Source: Bacillus subtilis subsp. subtilis (GTDB lineage Bacteria; Pseudomonadota; Gammaproteobacteria; Xanthomonadales; Xanthomonadaceae). Taken from it: DNA of 64,000 nucleotides. This document shows, piece by piece, positions 59,053 through 64,000 of this stretch (position 1 is the stretch's first letter; every line of letters begins with the position of its first letter). The DNA lies in contig JAHREJ010000018.1 in NCBI GenBank assembly GCA_021733645.1, positions 1-64,000 of the forward strand, in the 5' to 3' direction. The translations under genes were made by a program, and so were the position numbers. The notes below the pieces were generated by a model. The model made no database searches. It worked only from the letters and a program-made list of their open reading frames with translations, and had not been told where the DNA came from.

Positions 59053-60966
59053 GTGCTGCCCGAACTGGGGCAGATTCTGCTGGTGACGGCCTTGCTGATG
59101 GCAGTGCTGCAGGCGGTGCTGCCGTTGTGGGGCGCCCAGCGTGGCTACCCGGCCTGGATGGCGGTGGCACGCCCGGCCGCATTCGCGCAACTGGCGTTGC
59201 TGCTGGGGGCCTTCGGCGTGCTGACCGCGGCCTTTGTCACCCAGGATTTTTCGGTGCGCTATGTGGCCGAAAATTCCAATTCACTGTTGCCGCTGGCCTA
59301 CCGCTACTCGGCGGTATGGGGCGCGCATGAAGGTTCGCTGCTGCTGTGGGCACTGGTGCTGGCGCTGTGGAACGGCGCGGTGGCGCTGTGGTCGCGGCAG
59401 CTGCCGCAGCAGGTCCTGGCCCGGGTGCTGGGCGTGCTGGGCATCATCGGCATCGGTTTCCTGGCCTTCCTGATCTTCACCTCCAATCCGTTCGCGCGGC
59501 TGCTGCCGGCGCCGCTGGAAGGCCACGACCTCAATCCGCTGCTGCAGGACCCGGGGCTCATCATCCACCCGCCGATGCTGTACCTGGGCTACGTCGGGTT
59601 TGCCGTGCCGTTCGCCTTTGCCATCGCCGCGCTGCTGGAAGGCCGCGTGGATGCGCGCTGGCTGCGCTGGACCCGGCCGTGGACCAACGTGGCCTGGGGC
59701 TTTTTGACCCTGGGCATCGCGCTGGGCAGCTGGTGGGCCTATTACGAGCTGGGCTGGGGCGGCTGGTGGTTCTGGGACCCGGTGGAGAACGCCAGCTTCA
59801 TGCCGTGGCTGGCCGGGGCGGCGCTGATCCATTCGCAGGCCGTCACCGAGAAACGGGGCAGCTTCGCCAGTTGGACGCTGCTGCTGGCCATCGCCGCGTT
59901 CGCACTGTCGTTGCTGGGTACCTTCCTGGTGCGCTCGGGCGTGCTGACCAGCGTGCATTCGTTCGCCGCCGATCCCTCGCGCGGCACCTTTATCCTGATT
60001 TTCCTGGCGCTGGTGATCGGCGGCGCCCTGCTGCTGTATGCGCTGCGCGCCGGCGCGCTGGGCAATGACGACCCGCGCCGCGGCTTCATGCCCACCTCGC
60101 GCGAAACCCTGCTGCTGGCCAACAACCTGCTGCTGGCCGCGGCCTGCGCGATGGTGCTGCTGGGAACGTTGTATCCGCTGCTGGCCGATGCGCTGGGGCT
60201 GGGCAAGGTGTCGGTGGGCCCCCCCTACTTCGGCACGCTGTTCCTGCTGCTGATGGTGCCGCTGGTGGCGCTGCTGCCGTTTGGCCCGCTGGTCAACTGG
60301 CAGCGCGACCAGGCCTCGCGCGCGCTGGCGATGCTGGCACCGTGGGCGGGCCTGGCACTGCTGCTGGGCGCCATCGCCTATTTCATGGCACCACAGGGCG
60401 CGCTGAAGACCGCCGCCGGGGTCAGCGGGGCGGCGTGGGTGGCCTTGGGTACCGCACGTTTCGTCTGGACCCGGTTGCGCGGCAACGGCAGGTTCACCGC
60501 GGAAATGGTGGGCATGCTGCTGGCCCACGGCGGCGTGGCGGTGTTCCTGGCCGGCGCGCTGTTGGTGGAAGCGCTGAACGTGCAGCGCGAGGTGGCGCTG
60601 TCGCCCGGGCAGTCGCTGCAGGTGAGCGGCTATGAACTGCGCTTTGAAGGCGTGGACCACCAGCAAGGCCCCAACTACAGCGCCGACCGCGGCCACGTGC
60701 GCGTCCTGCGCGGTGACCGCGAGCTGGCCCTGCTGCACCCGGAAAAACGCGCCTATGCCAGCGGCGGCCAGGTGATGACCGAAGCCGGCATCCATGCACG
60801 CATCGGCGGGGATGTCTACGTGGCGCTGGGCGAGCCGCTGGGCAACAATGCGTGGGCGGTGCGGGTGCACATCAAGCCGTTCGTCCGCTGGATCTGGCTG
60901 GGCGCATTGTTGATGGCCCTGGGTGGCTTTGTCACCGCCGCCGACCGCCGTTTCCGCCGTCCCTGA
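59053..60966 (+). CDS. ccmF: Heme lyase subunit CcmF
   Basis: This 637-residue polytopic membrane protein takes heme from CcmE and, with CcmH and CcmI, attaches it to apocytochrome c. The WWD domain is clear (WGGWWFWDPVENASFMPWLA, about 237-256), as are conserved histidines in DPGLIIHPPMLYLGY and further on. About 14-15 helices are expected. The start codon is GTG, directly following the ccmE stop. Confidence 0.95.
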   Translation: MLPELGQILLVTALLMAVLQAVLPLWGAQRGYPAWMAVARPAAFAQLALLLGAFGVLTAAFVTQDFSVRYVAENSNSLLPLAYRYSAVWGAHEGSLLLWALVLALWNGAVALWSRQLPQQVLARVLGVLGIIGIGFLAFLIFTSNPFARLLPAPLEGHDLNPLLQDPGLIIHPPMLYLGYVGFAVPFAFAIAALLEGRVDARWLRWTRPWTNVAWGFLTLGIALGSWWAYYELGWGGWWFWDPVENASFMPWLAGAALIHSQAVTEKRGSFASWTLLLAIAAFALSLLGTFLVRSGVLTSVHSFAADPSRGTFILIFLALVIGGALLLYALRAGALGNDDPRRGFMPTSRETLLLANNLLLAAACAMVLLGTLYPLLADALGLGKVSVGPPYFGTLFLLLMVPLVALLPFGPLVNWQRDQASRALAMLAPWAGLALLLGAIAYFMAPQGALKTAAGVSGAAWVALGTARFVWTRLRGNGRFTAEMVGMLLAHGGVAVFLAGALLVEALNVQREVALSPGQSLQVSGYELRFEGVDHQQGPNYSADRGHVRVLRGDRELALLHPEKRAYASGGQVMTEAGIHARIGGDVYVALGEPLGNNAWAVRVHIKPFVRWIWLGALLMALGGFVTAADRRFRRP

Positions 60967-60982
60967 GTCCTGGAGTTTCCCC

Positions 60983-61594
60983 GTGTCCGAACCGCGCCCC
61001 GCTTCCCGCCCCCTGCCGCCCGTGGCCATCGTCATCGGCGTGCTGTTCTTCTTCGGGTTGCTCGGCCTGATGGTGTACGGGGTGATGAAATCCGGCGCGC
61101 CCGACCGCGACAGCCTGCCCTCGGCGCTGATCGGCAAGCCGGCCCCGGCGTTTACCCTGCCGGTGCTGCATGACATGGACATCAAGGTCAGTAGCACCGA
61201 ACTGCGCGGCGCGCCTTACGTGCTCAACGTGTGGGGCAGCTGGTGCGCGGCCTGCCGCGAAGAACACCCCATCCTCACCCGTTTCGCCGAGACCAAGCGC
61301 GTGCGCGTGATCGGCTACAACTGGAAGGACGAACCGGCCGACGCGCTGCGCTGGCTGGAACAGCTGGGCAATCCGTTCGTGCTGGTCCTGAGCGATATCG
61401 AAGGCCGTACCGCGATCGACTGGGGCGTGACCGCCGCGCCGGAGACTTTCCTGGTGGACGCCAGCGGCGTGGTGCGCTGGAAATACAGCGGCGCCCTCAG
61501 CCAGCGTGTGATCGATACCCAGCTGATTCCCGAACTGGAAAAGGTGGAGCGCGCCAATGCCAATGCCCAGAGCCATCTGCCCGCCGCCCCGTAA
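60983..61594 (+). CDS. dsbE: Thiol:disulfide interchange protein DsbE (CcmG)
   Basis: This 203-residue membrane-tethered thioredoxin-like reductase keeps apocytochrome CXXCH cysteines reduced for heme ligation. The N-terminal anchor is about 14-36; the redox motif is WCAAC (Cys88/Cys91), and TAAPETFLVDASG is the family's cis-proline region. The start is GTG at 60983 with GGAG 7 bases upstream. Its end overlaps the start of ccmH by 38 bases. Confidence 0.94.
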   Translation: MSEPRPASRPLPPVAIVIGVLFFFGLLGLMVYGVMKSGAPDRDSLPSALIGKPAPAFTLPVLHDMDIKVSSTELRGAPYVLNVWGSWCAACREEHPILTRFAETKRVRVIGYNWKDEPADALRWLEQLGNPFVLVLSDIEGRTAIDWGVTAAPETFLVDASGVVRWKYSGALSQRVIDTQLIPELEKVERANANAQSHLPAAP

Positions 61595-62042
61595 CCTGCC
61601 GGCGGCGCTGCGTGCGCTGCTGCTGGCTGCCCTGCTGCTGGCACCGTGGGCGGCGCTGGCCCAGGCCGTGTCCGACCCTACCCCGCTGCAGTACCGCGAT
61701 GCCACCGAAGAGGCGCGGTTCCATGCATTGGCCGCCGAGCTGCGCTGCGTGCAGTGCCAGAACCAGTCGCTGGCCGATTCCAACGCGCAGATTGCCCATG
61801 ACCTGCGCCGTGAGGTGCTTACCCTGATGCAACAGGGCCACGACGACGCGCAGATCAAACAGTTCCTGGTCGATCGCTACGGACAATTCGTGCTGTACCG
61901 GCCGGCGGTGGACGCGCGCAACAGCCTGCTGTGGTTCGGCCCGGCGGTGCTGCTGCTGGGCGGCGCCGGCGTGCTGGTCGCGGTGGTTCGCCGCCGCAGC
62001 CGACAGCTGCAACCGATGGACCGCACCGAGGAGCGCTGGTGA
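61557..62042 (+). CDS. ccmH: Cytochrome c-type biogenesis protein CcmH
   Basis: This 161-residue periplasmic thioredoxin-like protein is anchored by a C-terminal helix (about 120-145), with a signal peptide at about 14-36. RCVQCQNQSLADSNA (63-77) holds the redox pair Cys64/Cys67 that binds apocytochrome thiols. In this species it is the short (CcmL-type) form; the TPR half is encoded separately by the next gene. The start at 61557 has GGAG spaced 7 bases, so it overlaps dsbE by 38 bases. Confidence 0.93.
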   Translation: MPMPRAICPPPRNLPAALRALLLAALLLAPWAALAQAVSDPTPLQYRDATEEARFHALAAELRCVQCQNQSLADSNAQIAHDLRREVLTLMQQGHDDAQIKQFLVDRYGQFVLYRPAVDARNSLLWFGPAVLLLGGAGVLVAVVRRRSRQLQPMDRTEERW

Positions 62043-63052
62043 GCGGGTGGTGGCTGCCCACGGCCGCGGCGCTGACGGCAGGTGCGGTCGGGCTGGCGGT
62101 GCTGTGGCCGCTGCGCGGCAACGGCCGGCGTACGTCGTTCATCGCGCTGCTGGTGGCGTTGGGCATGGCCGGCTATGCCCTGTATGCGCTGGTCGGCACG
62201 CCGCAGGCAGCCGCGCCGGTCGCGCGCGCGGCCGAACCGGCCACCCTGCAGGATGGCGTGGTGCAACTGCAGCAGGCATTGGCGCGCGATCCGCAACGGG
62301 CTGATGGCTGGGCGCTGCTGGGCCGTTCACAGCAGGCGCTGGGTAACCTGGCCGAGGCCAACACCGCCTTTGCGCGTGCGGTCCAGTTGGCGCCCGACGA
62401 GCCTGATGTGCTGGTGGAGGCCGCGCAGGCCCGCGCCCAGGCCGACCCGGGCAAACAGTTCGATGACACCGCGCTGCAGTGGCTGCGCCACGCCCAGCGC
62501 CTGGCACCGGGCAGCGAGCGCGCCGGTTGGCTGATAGGCATCGCGCTGCGCCAGCGCGGGCAGGACGCCGACGCGGCCGCCACCTGGGAGGCATTGCTGC
62601 CCAAGCTGGCGCCCGGCCCTGCACAGGCGCTGCGCGAACAGATTGCCATTGCCCGTGAGAAGGCCGGCCTGCCTGCCGCCGCGGTACTGCCGGCAGCGGC
62701 AGGCAGCGCGGGGCTCACCGTCACCGTTGCGCTGGACCCCGCGTTCGCCGCGCGCGTGCGCCTGCGCGGCGACGCCAGTGTCTTCGTGATTGCCCGCGCG
62801 CCCGGCGGCGCGCCGATGCCGGTGGCCGTGGAGAAACATGCCCTGGCCAACCTGCCGTTGCGCGTGACCCTGGACGACGCCGACAGCCCGATGCCCACCC
62901 AGCCGCTTTCTTCGCTGCAGGAGGTGGAGGTGTTCGCACGCCTGTCCGCGTCTGGCCAGGCCAACCGGCAGGACGGCGACCTCGATTCCCCGGTGGTACG
63001 GATACGCCTGCCGCACGCCGAACCGGTGCCTCTGGTGATCGGCGGCCCATGA
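62039..63052 (+). CDS. ccmI: Cytochrome c-type biogenesis protein CcmI (TPR)
   Basis: This 337-residue protein has two N-terminal helices (about 4-55) and a TPR region (about 75-200; DGWALLGRSQQALGNLAEANTAFARA), then a beta-rich C-terminal domain (TVTVALDPAFAARVRLRGDASVFVIAR). It is the apocytochrome chaperone that presents the C-terminus of the cytochrome to CcmF/H. The start is GTG, overlapping the ccmH stop by 4 bases (GTGA). It closes the ccm operon. Confidence 0.93.
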   Translation: MSGWWLPTAAALTAGAVGLAVLWPLRGNGRRTSFIALLVALGMAGYALYALVGTPQAAAPVARAAEPATLQDGVVQLQQALARDPQRADGWALLGRSQQALGNLAEANTAFARAVQLAPDEPDVLVEAAQARAQADPGKQFDDTALQWLRHAQRLAPGSERAGWLIGIALRQRGQDADAAATWEALLPKLAPGPAQALREQIAIAREKAGLPAAAVLPAAAGSAGLTVTVALDPAFAARVRLRGDASVFVIARAPGGAPMPVAVEKHALANLPLRVTLDDADSPMPTQPLSSLQEVEVFARLSASGQANRQDGDLDSPVVRIRLPHAEPVPLVIGGP

Positions 63053-63110
63053 CCGTGGCGGCCGCGATGCAGCGTGCCGCTGCTGGCACGGCACGTGGTC
63101 CCCGCCGGGC

Positions 63111-63116
63111 TAAAAT
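63111..63116 (+). promoter_or_regulatory. -10 element of a probably leaderless metX message
   Basis: TAAAAT, then exactly 6 bases, then the metX ATG at 63123. A start of transcription at or next to the ATG leaves no room for a ribosome-binding site. No -35 consensus is clear. Confidence 0.55.
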
Positions 63117-63122
63117 GCGCGC

Positions 63123-64000
63123 ATGACTGAATTCATTCCGCCCGGTACGCGCTACCACGCCCTGCCCTCGCCCTTCGCCATCAAGCGCGGCGGCGAGCTG
63201 CTGGGCGCGCACGTGGCCTATGAAACCTGGGGCACGCTGGATGCCCAGGCCAGCAACGCGATCCTGATCGTCACCGGGCTGTCGCCCGATGCGCATGCCG
63301 CAGCCAACGCCGACAACCCCGCCGCCGGCTGGTGGGAGGGCATGCTGGGCCCGGGCAAGGCGATCGATACCGACCGCTGGTTCGTGATCTGCGTGAACTC
63401 GCTGGGCAGCTGCAAAGGCTCGACTGGGCCGGCCACCGTCGACCCGGCCACCGGCGCACTGTATCGCCTGCAGTTCCCGGAGCTGTCGATCGAAGACGGC
63501 GCGCGCGCCGCGGTGGAGGTGGTGCGCGCACTCGGCATCACCGAGTTGGCCTGCGTGATCGGCAATTCGATGGGGGGCATGACCGCACTGGCGGTACTGC
63601 TGCTGGCCCCGGGCATCGCGCGCAGCCACATCAACATTTCCGGCAGCGCGCAGGCGCTGCCGTTCTCCATCGCCATCCGCTCGTTGCAGCGCGAAGCGAT
63701 CCGCCTGGATCCCAAATGGGACGCCGGCCGCTACAGCGACGCCAGCTACCCCGAATCGGGCATGCGCATGGCGCGCAAACTGGGCGTGATCACCTACCGG
63801 TCGGCGCTGGAATGGGACGGCCGCTTCGGCCGCGTGCGGCTGGATTCGGACCAGGCCGACGATGACCCGTTCGGGCTGGAATTCCAGGTGGAAAGCTACC
63901 TGGAAGGCCACGCCCGACGCTTCGTGCGCTTCTTCGATCCCAACTGCTATCTGTACCTGAGCCGCTCGATGGACTGGTTCGACCTGGCCGAGTATGCCGA
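63123..64000 (+). CDS. metX: MetX-family O-acyltransferase (homoserine/serine), 3' end beyond window
   Basis: About 292 residues are visible of an alpha/beta-hydrolase-fold acyltransferase. Nucleophile Ser149 is in GNSMGGM, and the motif NSLGSCKGSTGP (about 91-102) surrounds the oxyanion site. Homoserine acetyltransferases normally have GGC in place of GSC. In Xanthomonadales, enzymes of this kind were shown to be L-serine O-succinyltransferases acting in cysteine synthesis, so that activity is more likely here than homoserine acylation. The catalytic Asp and His lie beyond the right edge. The mRNA is probably leaderless. Confidence 0.88.
   Translation, partial: MTEFIPPGTRYHALPSPFAIKRGGELLGAHVAYETWGTLDAQASNAILIVTGLSPDAHAAANADNPAAGWWEGMLGPGKAIDTDRWFVICVNSLGSCKGSTGPATVDPATGALYRLQFPELSIEDGARAAVEVVRALGITELACVIGNSMGGMTALAVLLLAPGIARSHINISGSAQALPFSIAIRSLQREAIRLDPKWDAGRYSDASYPESGMRMARKLGVITYRSALEWDGRFGRVRLDSDQADDDPFGLEFQVESYLEGHARRFVRFFDPNCYLYLSRSMDWFDLAEYA

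Noticed and set aside
1..64000. tRNA, rRNA, CRISPR, integrase or transposase genes
   Set aside because: No T-loop plus acceptor pattern, rRNA sequence, regularly spaced repeats or recombinase-like protein was found by eye.

Overview
The window is high-GC (roughly two thirds G+C), densely packed chromosomal DNA from a gammaproteobacterium of the family Xanthomonadaceae, most likely Stenotrophomonas. The evidence is the gene content (an outer-membrane phospholipase A, a TonB-dependent receptor beside a LacI regulator, an SST-like MetX, a complete ccm cluster) and short GTAG-headed palindromes of the type known as SMAG repeats in Stenotrophomonas maltophilia. I see no prophage, transposase, CRISPR array, rRNA or tRNA gene. 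It reads as core chromosome with one accessory sugar-utilisation locus.

Layout. 0.1-5.2 kb: a DUF456 membrane protein, pldA, an ArsC-like reductase, a sterol-desaturase-like hydroxylase, a glutathione S-transferase and a LysE exporter. 5.3-6.8 kb: class I fumarase. 7.0-8.4 kb: an ECF41-type sigma factor and its carboxymuconolactone-decarboxylase-like partner, each behind the same promoter sequence. 8.5-15.7 kb: an ABC exporter, fpr, a TlpA-like thioredoxin, glutathione peroxidase, the peptidase dcp and a small TPR protein. 15.7-21 kb: cyclopropane fatty acid synthase, a DUF3298 lipoprotein, a small acetyltransferase, a 58-residue protein behind a sigma-54 promoter, a rhomboid protease and a POT peptide transporter. 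21-29 kb: a degenerate endonuclease/phosphatase-fold protein, sodA, a barnase/barstar pair, a TonB-like repetitive membrane protein, nfuA, phhB, zupT and rluC. 29.5-35 kb: rne and a hybrid histidine kinase.

35-48.3 kb is a carbohydrate locus on the minus strand: a LacI regulator, a TonB-dependent receptor, a PF10091 glycoside hydrolase lipoprotein, an ABC binding protein with two permeases, a 1061-residue secreted discoidin/hydrolase-like protein and a secreted EEP-fold enzyme. Two 14-bp LacI-type operators sit upstream of lacI and of the hydrolase gene. PF10091 includes GH144 endo-beta-1,2-glucanases, so a beta-glucan substrate is plausible but unproven. No transporter ATPase is encoded here.

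48.4-53 kb: bolA, a YciI protein, scpA-scpB (condensin partners) and rluB. 53-56 kb: repeats, a small secreted protein, and an omega-amidase/aminotransferase pair that fits methionine salvage. 56.2-63.1 kb: the complete cytochrome c maturation operon ccmABCDEFGHI. 63.1 kb to the right edge: metX, cut by the window.

The most unusual signals are non-coding. A dispersed structured element (11.24-11.55 kb, and 53.12-53.53 kb in two opposed copies) has long complementary arms that differ between copies around a conserved loop. SMAG-type GTAG ends supply the stop codon of three different genes. A nested palindrome lies upstream of fpr.
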